From contig JAKAMM010000023.1 of NCBI GenBank assembly GCA_021812905.1, positions 1 through 12,599 of the forward strand: a stretch of 12,599 nucleotides of DNA. The letters run 5' to 3'. A program made the position numbers and the translations under genes. Positions 1 through 6,198 of the stretch are shown here, in pieces. Position 1 is the stretch's first letter. The number at the start of each line of letters is the position of its first letter. The stretch comes from Chloroflexota bacterium. GTDB taxonomy: Bacteria > Chloroflexota > Anaerolineae > Anaerolineales > Villigracilaceae. The notes beneath the pieces are model-generated. The model saw only the letters and a list, made by a program, of their open reading frames with translations. It had not been told where the DNA came from and did no database searches.

Positions 1-677
1 GTGTTCGGAACTAACTTGCTGCTCGGCTGGAAAGTGATTTTTCCTAAAACAAGATTCGAATTAAGTATTATCCTTTGCGCTTCGGAAAGAGGCCTCCCGA
101 CCAGATCAGGAACTGAAATTTCTCCTGCGCTAATTGCGCCGGCTGAAACGACAATCGAAACTGCAGATCCACTTGGAACCATCGTGTTCGCAGGAACAGA
201 CTGGGATATCACGACGTTCTGAGGATATTCGCTTGAAGAATCGGACGTAACACTACCGAGCCTGAATCCCGCACGCTCGAGCATAAATTGCGCCTCACGC
301 TGGGAGTGGCCGCGCAAGTCGGGAACGGTTACCTTCTCTTCTTGGCCGCTCAAAATCAGATAGATCCGTCTCCCGTGTTTCACGACTGAACCCGATTCCG
401 GGTTTTGTGACAACACGGTGTTGGGAGCCAGCTTGCTTGGTTTCGTTCCGCCAAATTCATATTGCAGATCGAGCGTGTCTAACATTTGCTTCGCTTCCGA
501 TATTTGCATGCCGTTTAGATCCGGAACTGTAACAGTTCCGCCGTGATTAACGTACCACGGCATCACCACCCAATTCATGAGAGAGAAAAACACAATCAAC
601 GCTAAAATTGAGATGTAGAATTTCCGCGCCAGATTAGACCATATTATGCGGGACAAAAACTTAAACATGCGATTCAT
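1..677 (-). CDS. PASTA-domain membrane-anchored protein, 3' end outside window
   Basis: 225 residues are visible and the gene continues past base 1. A short basic N-terminus is followed by one hydrophobic segment (about residues 21-43, reading ISILALIVFFSLMNWVVMPW), then PASTA repeats at about 49-111, 116-179 and 187 onward. Each repeat opens with a VPDL motif and has the spaced G...S/P-G-S...I pattern (VPDLNG, VPDLRG, VPDLVG). PASTA repeats bind muropeptide-like ligands in Ser/Thr kinases and penicillin-binding proteins. Here there is no kinase or transpeptidase domain before the repeats, a layout I associate with a stand-alone, periplasm-facing PASTA protein of Bacteroidota/Ignavibacteriota. 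The start at 677 (MNRMFKF) lacks a strong Shine-Dalgarno; the in-frame ATG at 668 is an alternative. No promoter was recognised. Confidence 0.85.
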   Translation of the reverse strand, partial: MNRMFKFLSRIIWSNLARKFYISILALIVFFSLMNWVVMPWYVNHGGTVTVPDLNGMQISEAKQMLDTLDLQYEFGGTKPSKLAPNTVLSQNPESGSVVKHGRRIYLILSGQEEKVTVPDLRGHSQREAQFMLERAGFRLGSVTSDSSSEYPQNVVISQSVPANTMVPSGSAVSIVVSAGAISAGEISVPDLVGRPLSEAQRIILNSNLVLGKITFQPSSKLVPN

Positions 678-1016
678 TTGGTGATTAGAATCTATCCATT
701 ATGGAAACGATTTTCAAGATTTTCTGAACATTGTTTCAAAGTTAGTTGAAAATGGAAATTGAGAAAAAAGATGGCGATAGCTATTCTGGGAAAAGGTTAT
801 ACTCTTGAGAATGCAGTGCTTAGTCAGGAATGAATCACCTATTCTGTTTTTTTTGAAAAAACCATCAGCCGAGGGCTGAGAGTTTATTTCAGTGGTGACG
901 ATTTCCGTGTTGCTAAGACTTCTTTCAATGAATAGATAAATGCCGGAATTGCAACTGTAATCATAAAAGTGCAATGAGAGCATTGGCAGGGTCAATAGGC
1001 GAGTAACAATCTAAGC
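678..1016. other. 339-bp A+T-rich gap with no recognisable gene
   Basis: This stretch lies upstream of the PASTA gene and before the repeat elements. A 93-codon minus-strand reading frame at 714-995 exists, but it has no Shine-Dalgarno, no recognisable domain and an irregular composition, so I do not call it a gene. I see no tRNA and no convincing promoter or terminator. Confidence 0.5.
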
Positions 1017-1046
1017 TTAGTGTAGTGCGTCGTAAATGCCTTGACG
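1017..1046 (+). repeat. Solo end of the CTAG/TTAG-flanked element family
   Basis: TTAG (1017-1020) is followed by the 11-bp terminal sequence tgtagtgcgtc and then a block ending taaatgccttgac at 1046. Bases 1021-1046 match the left end of the 8557-8964 element, with one clear difference (G for A at position 12) before the sequences diverge. The preceding TTAG fits the same YTAR-type target as the CTAG flanking the full element. A 10/11 match to the inverted terminus lies at 1320-1330, but it lacks a matching flanking tetranucleotide, so the right boundary of this copy is uncertain. Confidence 0.6.
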
Positions 1047-1090
1047 TATGTCGAAAATCTTCTTTTCTCATTTTATTTTATCGTCATACT

Positions 1091-1220
1091 CGTTCCCATG
1101 CTCGGAGTTTATCCCGCCGACAGCGGGATGGGAACGCTACATCAGTGCTCCGCGCCAAATGTCGTTGCCATTTTCTTGCGCAGAGCGCAGAATCGGTGTT
1201 CCCACGGAGACCGTGGGAAC
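1091..1220. repeat. REP-like palindrome cluster
   Basis: Two palindromic units sit about 60 bp apart. The first has outer arms cgttccca (1091-1098) and tgggaacg (1129-1136) enclosing an inner stem atcccgc/gcgggat (1111-1117, 1123-1129). The second is a perfect 10-bp stem gttcccacgg (1198-1207) / ccgtgggaac (1211-1220) with a 3-nt loop. The shared gttccca/tgggaac core marks both as members of the dispersed GTTCCCA-type intergenic repeats seen in many bacteria. There is no coding potential. It could form transcript-stabilising hairpins or be a passive repeat. Confidence 0.55.
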
Positions 1221-1449
1221 AAGGAGAACCTTGGATGAGGATAACGATTTCGACGCAGGACAATAGTTCCCGCGGCGGACATGGCGATACCGACGATAAT
1301 CCCAAATTTGTCATTAGAAGAGGCACTACAGGGGAAATCGTCAGAGGACAAACTGCTTAACCGGAACTTCTCTGGTATCTTACCCGAATAGGAGAAGCTG
1401 GAACACATAGAAGGATAGTGTAAGAAAATATTGCTAAGGAAACGACCTA

Positions 1450-1584
1450 AAAATATTCGGCAAGAAGGAATTTGTGGAACGAAGCGTAAAGCGGAAAATG
1501 CTGTTTGACCTCGACAAAGCTGCGATTTGTCGAGGGAGTTTCATTTTCCGCAGCGAAGTGGAACAAATTCCAGCCGAATATTTT
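1450..1584. repeat. 135-nt nested inverted repeat (long hairpin)
   Basis: Four pairs of complementary arms nest in register: aaaatattcggc (1450-1461) with gccgaatatttt (1573-1584); ggaatttgt (1467-1475) with acaaattcc (1563-1571); gcggaaaatg (1491-1500) with cattttccgc (1542-1551); tcgacaaa (1511-1518) with tttgtcga (1526-1533) around a 7-nt apex. All listed arms are perfectly complementary. The ordered nesting implies one long imperfect hairpin when single-stranded or transcribed. No protein is encoded. It could be a palindromic mobile repeat or a structured RNA; I cannot choose from one copy. Confidence 0.65.
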
Positions 1585-1605
1585 CCAGTCTTGACCTTTT
1601 CTTTG

Positions 1606-1639
1606 CTTCTTTCTTTTAGGTCAAGCTAAAAGAAAGAAG
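1606..1639. terminator. Perfect 14-bp hairpin, possible bidirectional terminator or dispersed repeat
   Basis: cttctttcttttag (1606-1619) pairs perfectly with ctaaaagaaagaag (1626-1639) around the loop gtcaag. The arms are pure pyrimidine and purine apart from their inner ends. It follows the 135-nt inverted repeat directly and lies beyond the hydrolase gene, where a terminator for the minus-strand transcript would be expected. The stem is A+T-rich and no long T-tract follows on the minus strand, so it may instead be part of a dispersed intergenic repeat; I recall similar purine-rich hairpins from Bacteroidota-type genomes but could not check this. Confidence 0.4.
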
Positions 1640-1856
1640 ATAAAATCAAAATTTCCCAATAACATGGAAGTTCCAATGACAATTCCGGGATAATGTAAAC
1701 AATACCATTAACGGTGGATTCGAGCAGCAATGGAGCCAATGCCAAGTAGGCAAACTCTGAAACGAGTGCGCGCTGGAACGTGAAGGCGGCAGAAAAGTAC
1801 GGACCCGCTTTCATTCCTGCTTGGGCGGCGACGCCCGCAAAAAGAGTATCAAGCAT
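1626..1856 (-). CDS. Doubtful hypothetical protein overlapping the hydrolase 3' end
   Basis: A 76-codon frame starts at an ATG that overlaps the last 8 bases of the alpha/beta hydrolase gene. It is fairly hydrophobic and alanine-rich in its first half. Its stop codon and last residues fall inside the 1606-1639 hairpin, so the C-terminus is formed by repeat sequence. There is no clear Shine-Dalgarno. A CGCCGCCCAA string about 20 bases after the hydrolase stop resembles the 5' core of attC sites elsewhere in the array. The frame may therefore be fortuitous cassette-end sequence rather than a gene. No family recognised. Confidence 0.2.
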   Translation of the reverse strand: MLDTLFAGVAAQAGMKAGPYFSAAFTFQRALVSEFAYLALAPLLLESTVNGIVYIIPELSLELPCYWEILILSSFF

Positions 1857-2628
1857 GTTCGGCCAAGGTATGCTTTAGCCAGTCTTTTACAAACTCTGCA
1901 ATCTCTTGCCAGCCTGGCTCCGCGACAACCCAGTGGGCGTGATTGTCGAATTCTTTGTATGTTGAGACGGCCTTGTATTTCCTGGCTACTTGCCGAACAA
2001 CCGAAGCAGGTGTGATCCTGTCCTCGGCTCCAGCAATGACCAGAACAGGACAAGTCACTTTTGACTCGTTGACTCCGGATGCCTTTTTTGAGTCAATGAG
2101 CCAGTATCCGACCTCAAAGGCGGCACGCCCCGACTCATAAACAAACTTGTCATAGGCTTCTTTTTGTTCATTGGGCGGCAGCAAATGCAGCATTGAGTAT
2201 GCCGCCTCATTAAATGTCTGGCGCATTGGCTTCTTCCAAAAGCCCCATGTTGTCTGCATACTCCAGAAACTCTTCATGACAGATGGCGTCAGAGCCATGA
2301 TCCCAGCAGGCGATGCGGGAGTCAGCAGAACAAGGGCTTTGGCTAATCCCCGGCTTCCCAGAATCTGTGCGAGCAGTCCTCCCATAGAGTGGCCCACCAC
2401 TATGGGCTTCACACCAAGTTGCCGGATTTCTTGTTCAAGGTCTTCAGCATAATCCAACAGGCTGGTTGTTCCCAGTCGAGGATCAGGAGCATCCTTCGGA
2501 TTCATATCATGGAAGCGCAAAGTGGTTGTGACACAGGTGTAGCCTTCCTTTTCGAAGAGGCTTTTGTAGTTTTCCCAATACCACGGTCCGCCCCACATAC
2601 CGTGAATCATGAAAATGGTCTCGGTCAT
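1849..2628 (-). CDS. Alpha/beta hydrolase, 259 aa
   Basis: A single alpha/beta-hydrolase domain, about the normal family length. Visible motifs: oxyanion-hole region MIHGMWGGPWYW (residues 7-18), nucleophile elbow GHSMGG with Ser81, acid segment AGAEDRITP with Asp203, and NHAHWVV with His230 and His232 as candidate catalytic histidines. A lid-like insertion rich in Trp, Met and Phe lies at about 118-150. There is no signal peptide, so it is probably cytoplasmic; the substrate (ester or other carbonyl compound) cannot be read from sequence. The start at 2628 is chosen over an upstream ATG at 2673 because GGAGG lies 5-6 bases before it. It is the last complete gene of the cassette-like series, about 41 bases after the attC-like core at 2670. 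Confidence 0.9.
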   Translation of the reverse strand: MTETIFMIHGMWGGPWYWENYKSLFEKEGYTCVTTTLRFHDMNPKDAPDPRLGTTSLLDYAEDLEQEIRQLGVKPIVVGHSMGGLLAQILGSRGLAKALVLLTPASPAGIMALTPSVMKSFWSMQTTWGFWKKPMRQTFNEAAYSMLHLLPPNEQKEAYDKFVYESGRAAFEVGYWLIDSKKASGVNESKVTCPVLVIAGAEDRITPASVVRQVARKYKAVSTYKEFDNHAHWVVAEPGWQEIAEFVKDWLKHTLAEHA

Positions 2629-2669
2629 TATTTTCCTCCATTTTGGTTCAATTGATTTGGGTACGCCGC

Positions 2670-3181
<512 letters not shown>

Positions 3182-3183
3182 AT

Positions 3184-3654
3184 TTACGTTTTCTTACCAT
3201 CCACAGCAGCCTGATACTTTGCCAACAATTGCGGGTCTTCAATTGACCCGTGATGGTGCGATTGCTTCCAGTGACCGTTAACTTTTCTGAAAATACGGCT
3301 GGTTCTGATGGCAAGCGTTATTTCTTCTTCGCCCAAACGGAAATACCCACGTTCTCTCCCGACGGCATAGAATATTTCTGACGTCTCATGAATGGTGTAA
3401 TCGAAATACTCGACGTAGACTTCTGCCGAACCGTTAAAAATGCGCTCATATACTGGCTGTATCTCTTCCCACCCGCGTTTAATGCCGCCCAAAGGATTGT
3501 CCATGGCGATGTCGTCCGATTGCCACCAGTTTTCTGACATCATTTTCATGTCGCCTGAGTTGAAGGCACAATAGAACTGAACAAGCGACTGATACGGCGT
3601 GGACAAATTGCCTTGCTCTTCTTTTCCTGTAATGGCTTCCTGAATTGGCTGCAT
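3184..3654 (-). CDS. NTF2-like / SnoaL-type (YybH-like) protein, 156 aa
   Basis: A single cone-shaped NTF2-superfamily domain. Visible landmarks are YQSLVQFYCAFNSGDMKMM (the family's opening helix), WWQSDDIAMDNPLGGIKRGW, the strand region VEYFDYTIHETSEIFYAVG, and RIFRKVNGHWKQSHHHGS near the C-terminus, typical of DUF4440/YybH-like stand-alone proteins. Such proteins include small hydrolases and isomerases as well as binding proteins; the reaction cannot be inferred. The start at 3654 is preferred to the ATG at 3699 because AGAGGAAA precedes it at correct spacing and the extra 15 residues do not look like family sequence. The GTTAAGC core lies 17 bases upstream. Confidence 0.85.
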   Translation of the reverse strand: MQPIQEAITGKEEQGNLSTPYQSLVQFYCAFNSGDMKMMSENWWQSDDIAMDNPLGGIKRGWEEIQPVYERIFNGSAEVYVEYFDYTIHETSEIFYAVGRERGYFRLGEEEITLAIRTSRIFRKVNGHWKQSHHHGSIEDPQLLAKYQAAVDGKKT

Positions 3655-3671
3655 AGCTTTCCTCTTGTGTT

Positions 3672-3871
3672 GCTTAACAATAATTAGATCAATCCGCATA
3701 AACTGCGAAATTTTTTATTGTCCACATAACATCCACTTGCTTCACCTCAAACATACTGATGTTATGGTAACATCACTGTGGAGCAGAAGTTCCTGCACTG
3801 TGCGGATGTCATGGCAAGACCCGCCACGCATGTCCGCGCTGAAGGCGATCCGCTGGAACACCTTGTTGGGC
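3672..3871 (-). repeat. Disrupted attC-like segment with cores 200 bp apart
   Basis: On the minus strand GCCCAAC (3871-3865, fits RYYYAAC) is followed by an attC-like arm (aaggtgttccagcgg). The only downstream GTTRRRY core in register with the next gene is GTTAAGC (3678-3672). The intervening sequence holds the tyrosine-recombinase remnant and a strong palindrome: cataacatc (3725-3733) pairs with gatgttatg (3759-3767), and gatgtta-tgg-taacatc lies at 3759-3775. I infer two partial sites, or one site interrupted by foreign DNA. Confidence 0.35.
3742..3813 (-). pseudogene. Remnant of a tyrosine recombinase (IntI/Xer-like) C-terminus
   Basis: The minus-strand frame from 3813 reads HDIRTVQELLLHSDVT and then degenerates (ITSVCLR, stop at 3742). 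This matches the conserved stretch of integron integrases and Xer-type recombinases around the box II His, normally DIRTVQELLGH.DV.TT.IY, with Leu for Gly before the His and the catalytic Tyr segment lost. The frame upstream (3814-3912) is open back to the SRPBCC stop codon but does not resemble integrase, so only about 16-23 codons survive. It is a fragment, not a working gene. Its position between cassette-like genes supports past integron activity. A phage or XerC/D origin is the alternative. Confidence 0.5.
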
Positions 3872-3912
3872 GGCGCTGGGATATGGCCCCCAGCCTCTTC
3901 ACGCACGCAGGC

Positions 3913-4341
3913 CTATTGCTCCAAGAACTTTTTCAGGGCAGTGAGCATCATCTCCCAATTCTTTTCGGAATGATCGCGCGCCTGCTCAGTCGTATTATTG
4001 TCTTGTGCCAGCGAGACGCGGGTTTGATCTCCCTCGCCAGACAACTCGATGGTTACAGTATGGTAGTTCTCTGGGTTATCAGGGAGACCAGAAAGTGGGC
4101 TGAAATGACTGTACTGAATTGTTTGCCCCGGCTTGAACTGAAGAATCACGCCTTTGTCTTCGTATGCTTTACCCTGCCACTCTCCTTTCCAGACAATCGG
4201 GCTCCCTTCGTGCCAGTCCGAGACAACATTAGTGCCGAACATGTATTGCTTGATGGCTTCGGGATTCACCAGCGCATCCCACACTTTGGCGCCGGGAGCG
4301 TTGATGGTCATGGAAGCCCTTGCGATCAGATTTTTGTTCAT
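3913..4341 (-). CDS. SRPBCC/AHSA1-like protein, 142 aa
   Basis: A complete START/Bet v1-like domain of the Activator-of-Hsp90-ATPase-homologue (AHSA1) type. The N-terminal IARASMTINAPGAKVWDALV and the WKGEW...KGVILQFKPGQTIQYSHFSP segments are characteristic, as is the C-terminal helix NWEMMLTALKKFLEQ. It should form a hydrophobic ligand cavity; in bacteria these proteins are mostly uncharacterised and some are associated with arsR-type regulators. No regulator is adjacent here. A good Shine-Dalgarno (AAAGGAG) precedes the ATG. A GTTGGGC core at 4383-4389 lies 41 bases upstream of the start, the same distance as at the hydrolase gene, which fits a cassette boundary. Confidence 0.88.
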   Translation of the reverse strand: MNKNLIARASMTINAPGAKVWDALVNPEAIKQYMFGTNVVSDWHEGSPIVWKGEWQGKAYEDKGVILQFKPGQTIQYSHFSPLSGLPDNPENYHTVTIELSGEGDQTRVSLAQDNNTTEQARDHSEKNWEMMLTALKKFLEQ

Positions 4342-4382
4342 ACGTAACTCCTTTCCACAAACTTATCATTCCAGGCGTCTCC

Positions 4383-4389
4383 GCCCAAC
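4383..4389 (-). repeat. GTTGGGC attC-type core upstream of the AHSA1-like gene
   Basis: On the minus strand GTTGGGC fits GTTRRRY and is followed by GGAGACGCC. It would be the 3' core of the attC belonging to the upstream SRPBCC cassette. A matching RYYYAAC partner was not clearly found within 150 bp; GTATAAC at the upstream gene's stop is the nearest poor candidate. Support comes mainly from agreement with the other spacers. Confidence 0.35.
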
Positions 4390-4511
4390 TATTGTTTATA
4401 GGTTTCCAGATAAATCCACTTCCGGGTTGTCCTTCCAGATAACACCACCATGTTAATATCTCCAAAATTATTTCTCTGCAATGACATACGGCCATCCTGG
4501 CCATATTCAGG

Positions 4512-4598
4512 CGTGTTATATGGTTTCCGCATAATCGCGGAGCTAACCTGCGAGCTACGAGGCGCGAAGTGCCGAGGCAGGTTGAGTGACGTGTTATA
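4512..4598. repeat. Hairpin flanked by direct repeats after the second SRPBCC gene
   Basis: aacctgc (4545-4551) pairs with gcaggtt (4577-4583). Within the loop, ggcgc (4561-4565) pairs with gtgcc (4569-4573) around gaa, including one G-T pair. The nonamer cgtgttata occurs at 4512-4520 and again at 4590-4598, the second copy covering the stop codon of the SRPBCC gene. This could be a divergent cassette recombination site or a simple terminator-like structure; no T-tract follows on the minus strand. Confidence 0.4.
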
Positions 4599-5022
4599 CG
4601 GCATTGGTTTCTGCCGCCTGCTTTAGCCCCCGCAACGTACCGGGCAAACCCTTACGGATTTGACTGCCAATTACCTGACCAAAGAAGAATGCCAAAGGGC
4701 CTTTAAACGATACCTGATGAATGATACGGGTGGCATTTTTGACTGGCAATAATTCGTGTTCGAGGGTCATGGTACATAGGAAAAGTTTGGATTGCACCGT
4801 AAATGATTTATTTTTCTCAACCGAGACTATTTTGATTTTGGTCTCTGGTCCTTTGGTGGGTTTGAGTTTGCCAGTGGTGCCAGAGATGAATCCACCAGAA
4901 ATACTCGACGACGAGACATCAGGATCCCATCGCTTCCAATTTTCTACGTCCTTGTAGAGTGCGAATATGTTTTCCGGAATAGCGTTAATTGTGATTTCTT
5001 CGCTGAAATGATTCACGAACAT
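4594..5022 (-). CDS. SRPBCC / polyketide-cyclase-like protein, 142 aa
   Basis: A START-like ligand-binding domain. It opens with the strand and helix INAIPENIFALYKDVENWKRWDPDV, the typical N-terminal signature of polyketide_cyc2-type SRPBCC proteins, and closes with an amphipathic helix (GLPGTLRGLKQAAE). There is no signal peptide. ATG at 5022 has an AAGGGAG sequence immediately before it; GTG two codons downstream would have better spacing and is a possible alternative start. It is the first gene of the cassette-like series and follows a candidate terminator and promoter. It shares a fold with the AHSA1-like neighbour but not an obvious close sequence relationship. Confidence 0.8.
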   Translation of the reverse strand: MFVNHFSEEITINAIPENIFALYKDVENWKRWDPDVSSSSISGGFISGTTGKLKPTKGPETKIKIVSVEKNKSFTVQSKLFLCTMTLEHELLPVKNATRIIHQVSFKGPLAFFFGQVIGSQIRKGLPGTLRGLKQAAETNAV

Positions 5023-5056
5023 TCTCCCTTCTCATTATGTTTGCTCCACTTTCGAG

Positions 5057-5085
5057 GTTATATCGCATGTTAAATAAAAAAACAA
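5057..5085 (-). promoter_or_regulatory. Candidate sigma70-type promoter for the small-gene series
   Basis: On the minus strand TTGTTT (5085-5080), a 17-base spacer and TATAAC (5062-5057) resemble -35 and -10 boxes, placed about 35-40 bases before the SRPBCC start at 5022. The -35 box is weak and part of a T-run, so this is tentative. Confidence 0.3.
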
Positions 5086-5099
5086 CTTGATGGAAAGTT
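5074..5099 (-). terminator. Weak rho-independent terminator candidate
   Basis: On the minus strand a short stem AACTT/AAGTT (5099-5095 and 5088-5084) with loop tccatc is followed by G and a run of seven T. It sits about 110 bases after the binding-protein gene, where the sulfur block would end. The stem is only 5 bp, so efficiency is doubtful. Confidence 0.35.
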
Positions 5100-5139
5100 C
5101 CTCATTTTTAATTAACATCTGAAGCACCTGCTGCTTACT

Positions 5140-5214
5140 CTATTTTTCGACGAGGATTGCGTAATCTCCTTTCTTGCCTGGTCCGGGCGGCACCTCACAT
5201 CCATTCCGGATCAC
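5140..5214 (-). CDS. Possible 24-codon mini-ORF coupled to the binding-protein gene
   Basis: GTG at 5214 overlaps the TGA stop of the substrate-binding protein gene (GTGA), and the frame runs 24 codons to TAG. Its second half reads EVPPGPGKKGDYAILVEK, which looks like the natural C-terminal tail of a protein rather than random sequence. It may be the remnant of a larger gene or a chance reading. No Shine-Dalgarno is evident other than coupling to the stop codon. Confidence 0.2.
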   Translation of the reverse strand: MIRNGCEVPPGPGKKGDYAILVEK

Positions 5215-6182
5215 TTCGCGCCGGTGTAGGGCTTGAACTCATAACGCTCGAAGATCTGCAGTGCCTGCGGTGACTTCAGGAAATCCAGCCATTCCTTGGC
5301 GGCCTGCGGATGTGCCGCATCCTTCACCAGGGCTGCAGCGTAGATCGCCGTGGTGTTGTCTTTGGCTGGAATTGGTATGTGGCTGATCGGGTGCCCCGCC
5401 TGCTCCTGGAAAATAGCCTCGGACTTCCATGTTACGCCCGCGTCTGCCAGTCCCTGCATCAAATAGAGCGGCGTCTGCCGGTGATGAATCTGGGTGAGGA
5501 TCGTCTCTCCATTCTTTACCTTGGTGTCGTAAACCATCTGTTCCAGAGGCTTGCCGCCGGCCTTCTCTAAAGAAATCTTGATCTGCCGCGCCACGCCCTC
5601 GTACTCCGGGTTGGGCATGACTAATCGCACCCCCGGTTTGCCCAGGTCAGCAAGCCCCGTGATACGAGCGGGGTTATCCTTGGGGATCATTATGGTGAGA
5701 TCATTGGTGACGTACGGTACCGCAGGACCTGCCAGCATCCCCTTGTGAATAAGCATGTCAACCTTCTCCATGCCGGCGGCGTAAACGTCAGGATGGATGG
5801 TCCAGGTCATGTTGCCGACGGTGATGGTGCCTCGAGCCTCCATCTGCTTGATCAGGTAGCCTGGCGGCAAAGTTTCGTAGTAGATCCTGCCCTTGAGATC
5901 CGGGTGCTCCTTCTCAAAAGCCGCCACCAGCGGGGCCATGGCGAAGAAGTAATTGCCGCCCACGAAGATGACTAATTGGGGGTTGTCGATGCTGCCGTGA
6001 AAGTCCGGCAGGTTGTCCACTTCCGGGACCGTGAACTCCAATCCCTTGTCGATGGCCGGAGCATTCTTGCCATGACTCCAAGGCGGGAATATCTGTTTCT
6101 GTCCCTGAGCATTCACGCCCGAGAAGGCCAGAAAGATCACAGCCACCAGGACTGCCACACGATGATGCATTTGTTTTAGCAT
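5211..6182 (-). CDS. ModA-like periplasmic substrate-binding protein, 323 aa
   Basis: Sec signal peptide at residues 1-25 (HHR, then a hydrophobic core, cleavage near VNA-Q). The mature part is a type 2 periplasmic-binding fold: LVIFVGGNYFFAMAPLVAAFEKEHP near the start, TNDLTIMIPKDNPARITGLADL in the middle, and AALVKDAAHPQAAKEWLDFLKSPQALQIFERYEF at the C-terminus, the last being typical of ModA/SBP_bac_11 proteins. Likely ligand is an oxyanion such as molybdate, tungstate or a sulfur oxyanion; this is inference. No permease or ATPase is adjacent, so it is an orphan that may work with a distant ABC transporter or as a carrier. The start is set at 6182 by AGGAGAT. Only 16 bases separate it from the upstream Tat-signal gene, so they are probably co-transcribed. 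Confidence 0.85.
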   Translation of the reverse strand: MLKQMHHRVAVLVAVIFLAFSGVNAQGQKQIFPPWSHGKNAPAIDKGLEFTVPEVDNLPDFHGSIDNPQLVIFVGGNYFFAMAPLVAAFEKEHPDLKGRIYYETLPPGYLIKQMEARGTITVGNMTWTIHPDVYAAGMEKVDMLIHKGMLAGPAVPYVTNDLTIMIPKDNPARITGLADLGKPGVRLVMPNPEYEGVARQIKISLEKAGGKPLEQMVYDTKVKNGETILTQIHHRQTPLYLMQGLADAGVTWKSEAIFQEQAGHPISHIPIPAKDNTTAIYAAALVKDAAHPQAAKEWLDFLKSPQALQIFERYEFKPYTGAK

Positions 6183-6198
6183 TTTTATCTCCTTTCGA

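Noticed and set aside
714..995. 93-codon minus-strand reading frame in the gene-poor gap
   Set aside because: No Shine-Dalgarno, no recognisable domain, atypical composition with long F/S/T/N runs; likely chance.
1320..1330. gaggcactaca as the right terminal repeat of the 1017 element
   Set aside because: It matches 10 of 11 bases but is followed by gggg rather than a YTAR tetranucleotide, so a real element end cannot be supported.
1025..1408. Several overlapping frames of 65-111 codons on both strands
   Set aside because: They are translations of the REP-like palindromes and the element end; multiple frames are open at once without family features.
3778..4347. 189-codon plus-strand frame opposite the AHSA1-like gene
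   Set aside because: It is antisense to a clear SRPBCC gene and has no recognisable domain.
4389..4604. 71-codon minus-strand frame between the two SRPBCC genes
   Set aside because: It runs through the hairpin and cassette-like spacer, starts inside the previous gene without a ribosome binding site and has no family resemblance.
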